A stretch of 64,000 nucleotides of DNA, taken from Calliopum simillimum (lineage: Eukaryota; Arthropoda; Insecta; Diptera; Lauxaniidae). The translations under genes and the position numbers were made by a program. Below the pieces are notes generated by a model. The model worked only from the letters and a program-made list of their open reading frames with translations. It did not search any database and was not told where the DNA came from. The stretch spans positions 51,951,061 through 52,015,060 of the forward strand of contig OX638369.1 in assembly GCA_951812925.1 (NCBI GenBank). Direction: 5' to 3'. Shown here one piece after another: positions 22,640-35,384 of the stretch (position 1 is its first letter; every line of letters begins with the position of its first letter).

Positions 22640-23039
22640 AAATTTTTATTTATTTTTTTTCTATTTTTGTGTATTTATTGAATGAATTTGCAATTTTGAT
22701 TTTGACCAAAAAAATCGACTTTTCTCAAATATATTGAGCCATTACAATTAAAACACTATTCCACTTGGAAAATTTAGTCAAAAATGTTTAAAGGTGATTA
22801 AATTACCTTTAGTTTAAGATTTAGTACGTTCAAATCGGACACAAATGGCGTAAGATATGACTTAGAAAGTGAATCTATCTTTGAAAAAACGATCAAAAAT
22901 TCATTTCTCGAAAACATATCCATAAAAAAACTTTTTGTTTGGGATTTTCTAGCTAAGAGGAAAAAATAGTGGAAAAATAGAAAAAAATTGTGGCATTTCT
23001 TGTAAATTTGTTTTTTTTTAATTTTTTTGTAAGCTAGTG
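22640..23039. repeat. Degenerate relative of the CACTA-like foldback (right end)
   Basis: Ends TTTGTAAGCTAGTG followed by TTA, matching the end and target flank of the intact element at 53202-53219. The left part is too diverged to bound. Confidence 0.4.
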
Positions 23040-23186
23040 TTATCAACAAATGATGTATTTGATTTAGGCTAATCGAATATTTGATATAATTTTATGAACG
23101 GTATATTTTAGCAGTGGTATAAGTTCAATCGTACATTTGATAGTATTTACCAAATATATGTTTGAGTGCAAGAAAGTTCTACAAAC

Positions 23187-23334
23187 GTGACCGTCCATTG
23201 GAAAAGGTACCTTATCTTCATTCATAGAATTTAGCAGTACAGCAAAAATTAAGAGATCGGATAAATTTTACCGGTTTTCATTTTAATGTTTTTTATTTTG
23301 TGAAGTTAAGGTAACTTTTCCACTGGACGGTCAC
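23187..23334. mobile_element. 148-bp MITE with GTGACCGTCCA termini
   Basis: GTGACCGTCCATTGGAAAAG at the left and its inverted near-copy at the right (ends CTGGACGGTCAC). The spacer has no coding content. TSD unclear. Confidence 0.65.
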
Positions 23335-24005
23335 AAATATATATTTGAATCTTATGATAACTTACTATTATACTGTACAACAGTTTTAGGTTTTTTCCAA
23401 AATAACAAGGTTCTGACAATGGATTTTGATAAAGGGGACCAAAAAAATATGCGTATTACATCTGATTTTTTTTTTTTTTTTTGAGTTTCAAAGTTTTCAT
23501 CTTTTAACGCTTTCTTGTGTGGGATGTGGAGTCTTAAAGCTTTTACAAATACATTCTTCGTTATATCTTACGAAAGCTGGCAAAACACATGATACACCTC
23601 AGATGTAAGCATCGTATAGTTTAGTATGTCGAAAGATTTACTCGCTCTGGTAACTTTTTAATAAATACTTATTTTTTTGAATTTTTGACCAAAAATATTT
23701 ATTTAAGGGAAACGTACTCTTTTCTACTTGCATAAAATGTACTTATTCTAAGTACTTTTAGTTTGATTGTGTTTTGGAAATCAGAAATGGAAATGATTCT
23801 TGCAATACCCTTCAGTTCACGGAACTAGTACCGAACAGATCTACTTTATTCGTTCTCAACTGGCGAATTTAACGTGTGCATGTCATAGGCTGGGGTCAAT
23901 TGCCACCTTTTGCTATACTGCTCACTAGCTATTTCACTAGTGAGAAGAAGCTTGCTTGTAAGGCGTTTTCTTAGTAAAGAAAAAAAAATAAAAAATCGAA
24001 CAACC

Positions 24006-24076
24006 CATACTGAGATTCAAACCTGGGATTCAGTAGATAAATTCCGAAGTCTTTAGCTCATTCGTCTATAAAGCTT
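24006..24076 (-). repeat. tRNA-like segment
   Basis: The minus strand has TAGACGAATGAGCTAAAGAC (box A-like) and CCAGGTTTGAATCTC (box B-like) at tRNA spacing, next to an A-rich tract. No full cloverleaf. Confidence 0.5.
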
Positions 24077-24079
24077 ATT

Positions 24080-25500
24080 GACGTAGTTATGTGAAATTCG
24101 CACAGCTTCTGCTGTTTTTATGGGACAGTTTATTAGTTTTTATGCATGACTGACTTCTATAGTTGTAAATGCATTTGTGTTACATCTCGCATAACTTTCA
24201 TAAATTTTACATAATGACTTAACATTTTAAAAAAATCTCCTGTTATTTTAAGAATACATGTCACAATTCAATTAAATATTCAACAAAATGTCACTCATAC
24301 GCCCTGCAGCACACATTCATATAAAGATGCATCATTAAGATGAAAACTCAAATGAAATGGAATGAAATATGCAAATGCTAAACAAATTCATTAAAATCCC
24401 TAACGGAAAGTGTTAATAATGCCAAAAATCTACAGTTGCGTACACACACTCACAAGCACATATACACACAGATTAACATACAAACTAACAAATGCATAGA
24501 AACAATGAAGGAGTGATAGTGAAAAAGAGACATAAAACAAATAAATGAAGAAATAAATTGTCAGTCATTCAGCACAGTTTAACAAATGCACTGAAATCCT
24601 TATTTAAATACACACAAACACACACAGATAAAGTAGAAAGGGGAATGACAAAAAAGCAACAAATACAAAATGCAGCAATGAAGCAGTAAAAAAAACTGTA
24701 GATGGATGTGCAAGGCAAACAAATAAATAGACAAAATGACAAACAAACAGAATAGCACAGCAGACAGACAAAGGCAACATACATACAAACATACAAGCAG
24801 CAATAGCTTTTTAATCATCTTTATCAAAATCATTGCATACCACTTGGCGCTGCTGCTGCTGCTACTCCTGCTGTTTTGCTAGTGATGAGAGCAAAGCAAA
24901 ATAGACAGAAAACAACAAAAATATTTTCATCATAATTTTTGAAGCAGCAGCAGTAGTTGCTGTAAAACTAGAGGGAACTTTTTGAAATGAAGATAGAATG
25001 TTTGGGAGGGTTGAAAGGTTGCCGGGAAGACAGGATATACCGGCAAAGCTACTCGCAGTTGATGTTATTGCTGTTGTTATGGATATGAAAATATGCACTT
25101 CATTGCATGCATTTATAATGAACACAATGAAGGGTGCACCAGTGGCAGTAACGTAGGCGAAAAGGGAGAGTTTTGGGCCTGAGTGCTTATGCAATGTTCA
25201 TGAATAAAATTGAATTGACGTTTTGTATAATCTAAAAAATAAATTTGATGCTTGCGTTGGAGTAGTTGTAACGAACGTTGTTGTTAATGATGACATATAT
25301 TTTTATGGAAATAACAGACTAATTAGTAGATTTCGGAACTTGCTTGAGACGCTTTTGTATATTTTGAACTCAATTTAGTAATTTTCTTAGTAGCGTATAT
25401 TTGCTGTTGCGTTATACTCTTTCCAAATTCGCAGCTTGGACTCCACAAAACTATCAAATTAATCATAATCTCTTATCCCGTGGCATGTGTCTTAAATTTT
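24080..25500. other. Intergenic DNA with CA-rich and ACAAA-rich simple sequence
   Basis: Interrupted CA/ACAT repeats at 24440-24620 and purine-rich sequence to 24800. A GCTGCTGCTGCTGCT run lies at 24848. The ORF at 24862-25194 is not supported as a gene. Confidence 0.4.
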
Positions 25501-26970
25501 ACTAGTTTATGTTTCAGAAACTTTTTTTTGACTATAACAATGCGTTTTTTGTAATCTTAATGTTGCTGCAATATCATGTTAAATTTTAGGCAATATTATA
25601 GCAACATTTTCTTGAATTTAAGCTGATTTTTGTACTAACATTGCTATCAGGAACATTTTGCTGACATTAAGGTAATTTTTGTTATTATAAGGATTTCATC
25701 AAAATTTTGTCGACTAAAATTCAACATTTTGTTCACTTTGAAGCGATTTCAGTTCTTATATTGGTTTCAGGAACATTTTGTTGACTGCAAGACGACTTTT
25801 GTAATTTTGAGGTTTCTGCAATATTTTGTTGACTTTAAAGCGATTTTTGTTATTTAAATGTTTTCAGAAGCATTTTTTTGAATTTATGACAACATATTGT
25901 TCACTTTGAAGCATTTTTTGTTGTTATAATGGTTTCATCAAATTTTTTTGGACTTTAAAGCGAATTTGTAATATTAATGTTTTAGCAACTTTTTGTTGAC
26001 CTTAAGGCGATTTTAGTTCTTGTATTGGTTTCAGCCACATTTTGTTGACTGTAAGGCGACTTTTGCAATATTGAGAATTTTGAGACATTTTGTTGACTTT
26101 AATGCGATTTTTGTTATATGAATATTTTCAGCAACATATGTTTGAATTTATGGCAATATTTCGTTCTCTTTAAAGTGATTTTTGTTATAACAATGGTTTT
26201 AGCAACATTTTGTGGACTGTAAAGCGATTTTTGTTATTTTAGTATTTTTAGCAACATTTGGTTGAATTTATGGCAACATTTTGTTCACCAGCGATTCCTT
26301 TTATTATAATGGTTTCAGCAAAATTTTTTTTACTTTAAAACTATTTTCGTAATTTTAATGTTTCAGCAACTTTTTGTTTGCAATTTTAGTTCTTATATTG
26401 GTTTCAGCAACATTTTGTTGACTGTAAGGCGACTTTTGTAGTTTTGGATTTTCTGCAACATTTTGTTGATTTTTGGTATTTTAATATTTTAAGCAACATT
26501 TGGCTGAATTTTTGGCAACATTTTGTTAATTTTAAAGTGATTTTTGTTATTGTAATGGTTTCAACAACATTTTATTGACTTAAAGGCGATTTTAGTACTT
26601 ATATTGGTTTCAGCAACATTTTGTTGACTTTAAAGCGATTTTTGTTATTTTAATATTTTCAGCAAACATTTTGTTGACTTTAAGGCGAACTTTGAAATTG
26701 TAACGTTTCTGCAACATTTCGTTGACTTCAAAGCGATTTTGGTTCTTATATTGGTTTCTGCAAGCAACATTTCGTGGACTTTAAGACGACTTTTGTAATT
26801 TTTAGGCATCTGCAACATTTTGTTGACTTTAAGGTGATTAATGTTATTTTAATATTTTCAGCAGTAGTTGGTTGACTTTCAGGCAATTTTTGTTGTTTTA
26901 ACGTTTCTGTAACATTTTGCTGTTTTTGTTATGGTTTCAGCAACATTGTGTTGACTTTAAATAGAATTTT
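25500..26970 (+). repeat. Long minisatellite, unit about 50 bp (CAACATTTTGTTGACTTTAA...)
   Basis: Nearly 30 degenerate units alternate CAACATTTTGTTGACTTTAA, GCGATTTTTGTTATTTTAAT and TTTCAGCAACATTTTG. Many units carry point changes or deletions, so the array is old. Confidence 0.85.
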
Positions 26971-28190
26971 GTTCCTAGTAGGTGCTTTTATTTTACATCC
27001 TTTTTCAATTTTCCACATCTGCGCTCCTACACAAACGTATAAATTTTGTATATTTAACAGTGTGTGTGTGTCTTTGAAAAATGCATACAAAATGTGTTGA
27101 AATTTCGTATAATAAACAAAACAAATCAATTTTTGCAATCAAATAAAATTGCAAATTGTATGCTGAATACGAAATTAAATTGAAATCAAATGTACGAGTA
27201 TGAAAAACTCAAACCATTTGAAAACCTTTGAGGAGAGATACTCGTATGTAGCATTCATTTGTATTTGAAATCATTCAGATTGATAAAAACACAAAACTTC
27301 TATAGTTCAACTTTTTGACTTAACATTAAAAATAAATAAAATTTAACCAAGCGCAAAAAATACAAAATTTTAAACACACATGTAAAATTTTACAACATCC
27401 ATCCCCCCTTTTGAACATTTCCCTTGTTGCACTCCAAGTGAAGGCTTAACCAAGTAATGTGTGAAATTTGCATTTTAACTTGAAATTCCTAACAGTTTTC
27501 GAACAGTTTAGACAGTTGCATCCTTAACTTGCCTTACCTCTTACCTTTGCACTGAAATGCATCTTTACAACACTTATGCACTCACACTTTTACCAAACTT
27601 TCATACGTACATACATACGTGCATACATAGTGCACATATATATACGAACAAATTGTACGAATATCACATATGCTGCTGCTGCATCATTCATAATTCATGT
27701 TGAAATGTTTTCTAATTTCTTCTGTAACGCATGAATATTTCATCATCATCTGGTTTCATATTTCTAATAGATGCGTAAATGTTAGTGTTGAGTGCTGTGT
27801 AATTGAAAGTTTGAAATATACGAATAAAGGTTAACTGCTTGTGTGAGTGAGTACTCGAATTCCTTCGTTAACTCAATATGTGTGTCATGTTTTGATGTTT
27901 GGATCATCGAATATATATTTTTTGAAATTTTGGAGTTTCTTTATAGTTTTTTCATTACTTAGATTTGCGTCATTTAGCTTTCAAAACTTTAAATACGGAG
28001 GCACGTTTTCAAGTCTGCGGAATGGAAGGTAGGGAGTGGATATAAAAACACAAATTTATTTTGCTTTTCAATATATTCTTCAGCTACTCTAAAACATGTT
28101 TTATTTAATTTTTCGGGCTATAAGTCTTTGATCTATCGTCGACCGAACAAGTCAATCACAAATAAAATCTCAAATATGGAGCAAATCGAG
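26970..28190. other. Intergenic DNA between two pieces of the 50-bp minisatellite
   Basis: No gene seen. Contains a GTGTGTGTGTG tract (27060), CATACATACGTGCATACATA-type simple sequence (27610) and a CTGCTGCTGC run (27670). Confidence 0.4.
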
Positions 28191-28500
28191 TACTATTCTG
28201 TTGACTTCAAGGCAGCTTTTGTAATTTTAATATTTCAACAATATTTTGTTGACTTTAAGACGCTTTTTGGAATTTTAATGTTTCAGCAATATTTTGTTGG
28301 TTTTAAGACAATTTTTGTATTTATGGAACTGTAACGCTTCTGCAACATTTTGTTGATTTTAATGTGCTTTTTATTATTTTAATGTTTCAGAAACATTTTG
28401 CTGACTAAGGCAATTTTTGTCCTTATAATGTTTTCAGCAATACTTGGTTGGCTTTAAGCAATTTTTGTAATTTTAATACCCCAGTAACATTTTGTTGACG
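28190..28500 (+). repeat. Second piece of the 50-bp minisatellite
   Basis: Five to six units of the same TTTTGTTGACTTTAAG/ATTTTAATGTTTCAGCAA repeat. It ends where the mariner relic begins. Confidence 0.8.
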
Positions 28501-28502
28501 CG

Positions 28503-29020
28503 CTGTTATAAATTACCTTACCAGGCAAGGAAAATCAGTTGAAATGGAAGAGATGTCATTCGTTTATGAAGACTCTTGTCCGAGTAAAACTATGGTATAC
28601 AAGTAGCATAGCCTCTTTAAGCAAGGCAAGAACAAACTTGAAGACGACCAACGGAAAACGCCGACCACTCCGTAAATGGCTCAAAAAGTTAAAAATTTAA
28701 TATTGAAAATGCCCAACTAAAGTAGGCAAAGCTCGCAGAAATGGTTGGAGTATCAAAAACAACAATTTGTAAAATTTTTTACAATAACCTTGGCACTACT
28801 GAGGTCAATGCAAGATGGGTGGTGAGGGTGCTCACAAAGCCTAAAAAAAAAAAAAACAATTCGTGAAAGATTCTCCCGTGAAAACAGAGATGAAGTATTG
28901 GCTTGAATTCTTACTGGGAACGGCATACAAAATGCCACCACCTAAGAAGTTAAAGGTGACACAGTCAGCTGCAAAAATCATGGCGAAAAGCCTTTTGGAA
29001 TCCTGTCAATCGATTACAAA
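28503..29020 (+). pseudogene. Second mariner transposase relic
   Basis: The N-terminal part reads IKYLTRQGKSVEMEEM, YEDSCPSKTMVYK and GKNKLEDDQRKTPTT, then LAEMVGVSKTTI-like residues after a frame change. The distal part reads MPPPKKLKVTQSAAKIMAK, the pre-catalytic PPPKK motif. The stretch between is internally deleted and all frames have stops. It differs in sequence from the copy at 9635-11102, so it is a different mariner lineage. Confidence 0.75.
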
Positions 29021-29049
29021 GACAAAGTTATATCCATAACCGTAAAAGA

Positions 29050-29400
29050 ATACGTAACCGTTTAGAAAATATTCTCAAAAAAACCTTCAAATGCCAAAAA
29101 ATTGGTTTTTATCGAATATCTTCGATACGGTTACTTCTATGCATACACAATTTGCTTACTTTTAGTATACATATCTTGAAATTCTCTGCAAAACTGGTGC
29201 TTTATCTTGATATCGTATGACTCTTCATTGCGGAGATGTTCTTTAAAGACCAGTATTTTCGAAACCAAAAAAAAAAATGTAATAGGGTATATATGTAGAG
29301 AATACAGAGTTTGAAAGGTCTTTTTATTTTTTTGAACTACTTCTCGTTGAAGAGTATTCGCAATTTAAATAAGTAAGACATTTTACTATGGGGGTAAGTC
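29050..29400. repeat. Single diverged arm of foldback A
   Basis: Shares with 3560-3760 the blocks GGTTACTTCTATG, GCTTACTTTT and the following GTTTTTTGGCA-type stretch. Lies directly after the mariner relic. Confidence 0.55.
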
Positions 29401-29629
29401 TCCGAAAAATATAACAAAACATGCCTTTTCTTTTCCGAATTTTTTATTCTATTTTTTTTATAACTTGAAGGTATAGAAAATGATGACCTGAAACTCTGGA
29501 ACATTTTAAAAAATGCACATAAACTTTCAGAGTTGCCATATGTTTTTTTTTTTTGAGTTTCGCATAAACATCATATTTAAAAAAATTTAAATAAAATTTT
29601 AGTCTCAAAACGCTTAAATAAACTTTAGA

Positions 29630-30395
29630 GAAATCCAACATAAGTTTTTAGGGTTGCCACATGGTTGTTTTCGAAAATTTATTTTAAATCTTCCTTATTT
29701 TAACGTTCGCCATTATAATTAAACACTAAAAAATAATGATTTAGGTCGTTAAAAATTTTTCGACGCTTAAATCTTTGAAAACTCATCGAACCAAAATTTG
29801 GTTCAAACAAAAAAACCAGGTGGCAACCCTAAACATTTTGTATAATTTCAGAAAAGTTTATCTGAGCGGTTCTGAAACCAAAAATTTCAATTCAGTCAAA
29901 AAAGGTAAGAATTATATAATATTTTCGAAAATAACCAGTTTGCAACCCTAAAAACTTATTCTGGATTTTTGAAAAGTATATTTAAGTGTCTTAAGACTAA
30001 ATTAAAATTTTAATTTCTTAAATAAATAGTTTAAGCAAAAGTAACAAAAAAAACCGGGTGTCAACCCTGCAAATTTTTGGACCATTTCAGAAAAGCCTTA
30101 AGTCTTTTATTTCTCAAAACATGGTTTAAGCAAAAGTAACAAAAAAAAAAAAAAAAAAAAAAAACAGAGTAAAAATCGGTTAGCAACACCGAAAGTTTCG
30201 TAAAACTTTAAATAAGTTCATCTGAGCTTTTCTGAAACTAAAAATTTCAATTTAGTCAAAAAAAGTAAAAATGACAGGTGACAACCCCAAAAATTTATGT
30301 TGGATTTTTTAAAGTGTTTTAAGACTAAATTTTAATATTTATTTTTTAAATAAATGGCTTAAGCAAAACTTACAACAAAAAAACTAGGTGGAGGG
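29630..30395. repeat. Cluster of GGTTGCCACCTGGTT-family repeats
   Basis: At least four copies in both orientations (for example GGGTTGCCACATGG at 29652 and CCAGGTGGCAACCC at 29817), separated by conserved AAAGTTTATCTGAGCGGTTC and AAAATTTCAATTCAGTC blocks. This is the same family as 22084-22297. Confidence 0.65.
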
Positions 30396-30848
30396 TTACT
30401 AAATGGAGAATGATGAAATGTTGCAAAAAAAAAACAGCTACGGAGAATGATGGAGCGGAGAATGACGAAATGTTGCAATAGCAATTTTTTTCAAAAAAGT
30501 TGAATGTGGTGGATAGCCCCTATAATTGTTTATTGTTTTTTTTTATATACAGATAACAAAATATTTTTAGTAATATAAAACAAACTTACGGGGAAAATGA
30601 TGCACACTTGCGTTCTTTACAAAATTTTAGAATTTTTTTTTTTAAAAAACACACGAAAAAATCAAATTTGACTGAGCTGAAAATATACTGAATCTCATCA
30701 CTTTCAGTTCTCTTTTAACTCAATATTTAAAAAACTTACAGTTAGTATAAGAAAAACTGAGCGAAGATAGTCTAAATTGAAAGAACAACTTCCATGGATG
30801 TCAATTCTATATAAAAAAAAATGCTCGAAGTGTTAACACAGAAAAAAA

Positions 30849-33367
30849 GTAGTCTACAGCCAAAATTCCCAGTGAATGCCACTATCCATTTTAACAAAAA
30901 ATCAAAATCAACTGCAGATTTATACAAGACGAAATAACTTTTTTAAACCCCCACATGTGATTCATTTTAACCTAAATGTGGGGGGTCAAAATGACCCACT
31001 TGTAAGGGTCTTAGAGGGTTAAAATTTTCTACAAAAATATTCCCCGTAATATCCTGCATAAGTTTACTGAACACTAGAGGTGTTTTAAGAATGTATGGAG
31101 ATCCTTATTAACAACATTTTGATACTTGACACCCCTCAATTTTGTGAGGTTGGAAAAAAAAATTAATTTGCAAACAAAATTTTGGGGGTGGGGTGAGGGT
31201 AAAGGTTGGCGCATCGAGGTCAAAGGTGAGAGAAAAAGAGAAAAAATTTACATACAACGATACAAATGTTTAGGGGTCCCCTCTAGAGGGGTCGAATGTA
31301 TGACCGACCCTCATTATTTTTCGCCCCCCCCCCCAACATTTTTACGCAGCATACTTACCCCCTATCTCTAACCCCTAAGGGGGCTCCCATACAAAATTGA
31401 CATTTTTAGGAAATCGACCCCCACCACTCCGTGGGTGCCCCTAGAAGGGCCAAATGTATATCTGGTCCCTAATATTTTTTCCTCCCCAACATTTTTTCCT
31501 AACATACTTACCCTGTATCTCTGACTCTTTAGGGGACTCCCATACAAAATAGATGTCATAGACATAAAAAATATGGAAAGAAAATCGTCAAATAGGCCCA
31601 TAACTGCCCAGAAGCCACTCCTAGAGGAGTCAAATATATGACCGACCCCCATTAGCCAATCTCCAAAGTTTTTTCTCAGCATACCTACCCCCTATTTCTA
31701 ATCCTTAAGGGGGCTCCCATACAAAGTTACCGCTTTTATATAAAATGTCCGCATTGCCCTAAATGGCCCACAGGTACCCCTAGAAGGGTCAAATGTATAA
31801 CCGACCCCCATTATTTTTTTGCGACCTATATTTGTCTTGCACATACTTGCCCCCACTTTTCAACCCTGAAAGGAGCTGCCATACAATTTTTTTTTTTATA
31901 AAATTTCCTAGAAATAATGGGGGTCGGTCATACATTTGACCCTTCTAGGGGTACCCATGGTCCAGTTAGGGCAGTGGGAGCAGTTTTTAAAAAAAACCGT
32001 AACTTTGTATGAGAGCCCCCTTAAGGATTGGAAATAGGGGGTAGGTAAGCTGTGAAACTTTGGAGGGGGGATATTGGGGGTCGGTCACTTATTTGACTCC
32101 TCTAGAAGAGACTCCTGGGCAATTATGGGCCTATTTGACGATTTCCTTTCCATATTTTTTATGTCTATGACGTCAATTTTGTATGGGGGCCCCCTTAAGA
32201 GCTAGAGATAGAGGGTAAGTATGGGGCGAAAAAATGTTGAGGAGGAAAAAATATTAGGGGCCGGTCATACATTTGACCCTTCTAGGGGCACCCTGGGGGT
32301 GGTGGGGGTCGATTTCCTAAAAATCGTAATTTTGTATGGAAGCACCCTTAGGGGTTAGAGGTAAAAGGTAGGTATGTTTGGTAAAAATGTTGGGGGAGAA
32401 AAAATAATGTGGGTCGACCATACATTTGAACCATCTATAGGTGGCCCCTCTTGTAGGACTGTAAGAATATTGTTTATCCTTACCCTTACCCCACCCCCAA
32501 AATTTTTTTTGCAAACTCATTTTTTTTCCAACCTCATAAAATTGAGGGGTTTCAAGTATCAAAATCCACAATTCGTGCACTAAAACACCCCTACTGAACA
32601 CATAATACACCTCAAATGTAAGGATCATATAGTTAAGTTCATCGATTTAACACAAGAATGCGCTATTTTTGTATTTTTCATGTACAGTGGTTTAAAAAAC
32701 TTCAAAAATCGATTAAAAAAAAATCTGACGTGCTGGAAAAAAACGACGAGACACGGGTTTTTTTTTTAAAGCCTACTTTGAGAATTTTTTGGATTTTCTC
32801 ATGTGTTTAGTTTTAATTATCGAACAGTTTATTACAAAAAAACGAAAAAAATAGGGAAAAACGCATTTGGGTAACTTTTCAATGAATTGTATACAACTTT
32901 TGCATTTTGCGATTTTTTTAATTGGTATCCTATTTTCTTCACAAATATATAGTCTATGATACAAAAAAAAAAAAATTATAAAAAAGTTATTTCTTCTTGT
33001 ACAAATCTGCAGTTAATTTTGATTTTTTGTTAATTTTTTCGAAAAAAAAAAAAATGTTTTTTTTAGAAATCAATTTATTTCGCCGAAACTAACAAACCAA
33101 CCAAATGTTATTTGTAGGTAATTTAATTACCTTGAATATGACATATAATATTTTTGAATACAAACATTAGTTCTTGAGATATTTGTATTTAAATGGAACT
33201 CTCTTTTTTTTTTGGTCCAACAACCTAAAATGACCGATATCTCGAAAACGACACGAAATAAAAAAAAAAAAAATAATGCAATTTTCGGAATCAGCAGCCC
33301 ATTTTACATATAAAATGAATAATGGCATTCACTGAGGAAAAAATTTTCAATCATTTGTAGACTAGTG
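30849..33367. mobile_element. Older CACTA-like foldback, interrupted by a hAT-like element
   Basis: Both ends match the intact copy at 51470-53216 (left TCTACAGCCAAAATTCCCAG; right TTTGTAGACTAGTG). Most of the left arm is deleted and the first bases are degenerate. The central TACATGTGGGTCATTTTGAC-type palindrome remains at 30945-31020. The element at 31075-32593 was inserted into it. Confidence 0.75.
31075..32593. mobile_element. hAT-like foldback element with 8-bp TSD
   Basis: The ends TAGAGGTGTTTTA and TAAAACACCCCTA are inverted copies, and CTGAACAC is duplicated at 31067-31074 and 32594-32601. TA/CAGGGGTG-type ends with 8-bp TSD are characteristic of the hAT superfamily. The interior is two inverted arrays of a roughly 155-175 bp minisatellite around a centre near 31890. 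No transposase. Confidence 0.85.
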
Positions 33368-33639
33368 TAATCAATGTCGTTTAATTTTTTTTTTTTTGGA
33401 AAATAGATTGTATGCGAAACGGTTAGGAGCAGGACGGAGAATGAGTTTTTAACATTTTATGTTATAATTTCATAGTAAAATATTAAAAAATATTTTTTTT
33501 AAACAATTCGTTTACAAACTCTGGTTGAGTGTCTGTACTCAATAGTTAAAATAAACAGTTAGTAAAAATAAGCATGGTTTTGAGCCCCGGGACATTGATT
33601 GGTACATTTTTTGGAGACTTACACATGAGCTTATATGTA

Positions 33640-33900
33640 GCATTTACTTACATCATAATCGTTCACAACTTTTTAAATTGAGTGTCTCTTAAGTCGGGCG
33701 AAAACATTTCTTAAGTATTTTTGTAGATTATTTTTTGAGCTACAAAACTGTGTACCAACGTTTTCCTGTAGAATTTACATTTAGTGAGATATCTGCAAAA
33801 AGACTGAGTTTTGCAATCTTGCGACCACATTTTATTTATCATGCATAAACAAAGATAATTTGGGTGAAATAAACTCACTTGGAACTATTTCGCAGAGTTT
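33640..33900. repeat. Single arm of foldback A
   Basis: Corresponds to 4010-4305: GTTAACAACTTTTTGAATTG-like start, GAGATATYTGCAAAAA, and TTTATTTATCATGCATAAA near the end. Confidence 0.7.
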
Positions 33901-33904
33901 CATT

Positions 33905-35384
33905 TGGGGCCTTTTTTGCATCAATTGATGGAGATAGTTCGGATTAGCATCCAAACATCAGCAGAATCAGCCTAAGATCTGGAAAGGTTGGTTTTTGGTC
34001 AATTCTTCAATAAAAAGTTCAGATATATGTTTTAAACATAACCAAAAGTAGCCCCCGAAATAACTCATTTCGAGCAGATATTTGAAGAAAACTCCTTAAA
34101 ACGTAATATAATCTATCGAAAATATTACAAAATGGATTTCAGCCTACATAAGGGTGGACGCGAAGCCGTACCTTTAAATGCAAAATATTGAAAACATTCC
34201 TATTTTTGACATTTCGTGCGAAAATTTTTTGTTTTCACCTCAACCAAGATAACAAATAAAAGTGATTATTCGTTACATTTCTAAATGGATTGTTGCTATC
34301 ACAACAACATTCGTAGCAGCATTTCTGCCTTTTCCATTTTTACACCAAATTGACAATCAATACTATGGAATCGTATGCGCTCCAGTATCGTATTACTCGT
34401 TGAATATTCGACCCAGACTATTACTGCTACTGCTACCGCTGCTTCGAACCAGATTAAATTCGTTTCCTGTGTTCACTTTTAGCATTCGTACACTCCGGCT
34501 ACTCTTGTCGCCCGGCATTCGCACTGCACTTGTTTCATAATTAATTATTTTGTTATACGATTCCTATCATTTTCACCTGCGTCTCACACGTTGATAGCTC
34601 TGCCTTCGTACGTTGATGCAGGTTTTACAGCAATCGGACTTTCACATCTGGACCAGACGAGATTTGGTAACGCTGTCGATTATTCATTAAATACAAGCGC
34701 ACACACACACACACGAAGCAAATACATATATTTACATACGTACATAACACGATAAGTGATCGGCCGCATGTCGCACAGGTGAGTTTTTGTGATTGCAGCA
34801 GCATAGTTGGTTGTGTTGTGCTGGATTGCTGTTTCATATTGTTGTAGTGATTTTCAATAATGCTGGAAGGATATCGATGCATAAGTGTACAATACAAAAG
34901 AATCCACTACTTATCTTAAAAATTTTTCAAAAAGTAAATGTAAGTAAGTTCGAAAGTCATTTGCATCAATCGATGCGTGCACTTTAGAATGGATTTTGGC
35001 CATCAGTAGAGATGATATCGGAACGAAAGAAGCGTAGTTTCGGAAAAAACTCAACACCAATTGATGTTATAATATCGATATTAGTTATGTAAAAGCGGAC
35101 GCCCAACATAGGTTCTTGAAGAGATGGCGAAGAATCCCTTAGTAAGTAAAGGGAACCCCTTTCACGCATTGCCATACGTAAAACGACTTTCCAGGGGGAG
35201 ATATTCCCTATAATGTGGTTCTTTATATGGTAGGACGTTAAGCAGAGTCTAACACATCTGGTCCGGTGACGACCCAGCTGACGGAACGCCCCTCTTTCAA
35301 AAAATCATCCCACCAATAGGGGTCCATTTTAACGCCAAATTGTTTCATAGTATGTAATGCGTCGCGAAACCATAGAAACTATTT
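33905..35384. other. Intergenic DNA with a candidate first exon
   Basis: GC-richer than its surroundings. A strong plus-strand donor (CACAGGTGAGTTTT, exon boundary near 34778) follows about 200 bases with a short CA repeat (34700-34716). It could be a 5' UTR exon but no acceptor or coding partner is identified. A minus-strand ORF piece at 35240-35345 (YWWDDFLKEGRSVSWVVTG) looks protein-like but is isolated. Confidence 0.25.

Noticed and set aside
24862..25194. Minus-strand 110-codon ORF ending in a signal-peptide-like segment
   Set aside because: Composition follows CTG/GTT simple sequence, no exon signals, and the hydrophobic segment is at the C terminus just before the stop.
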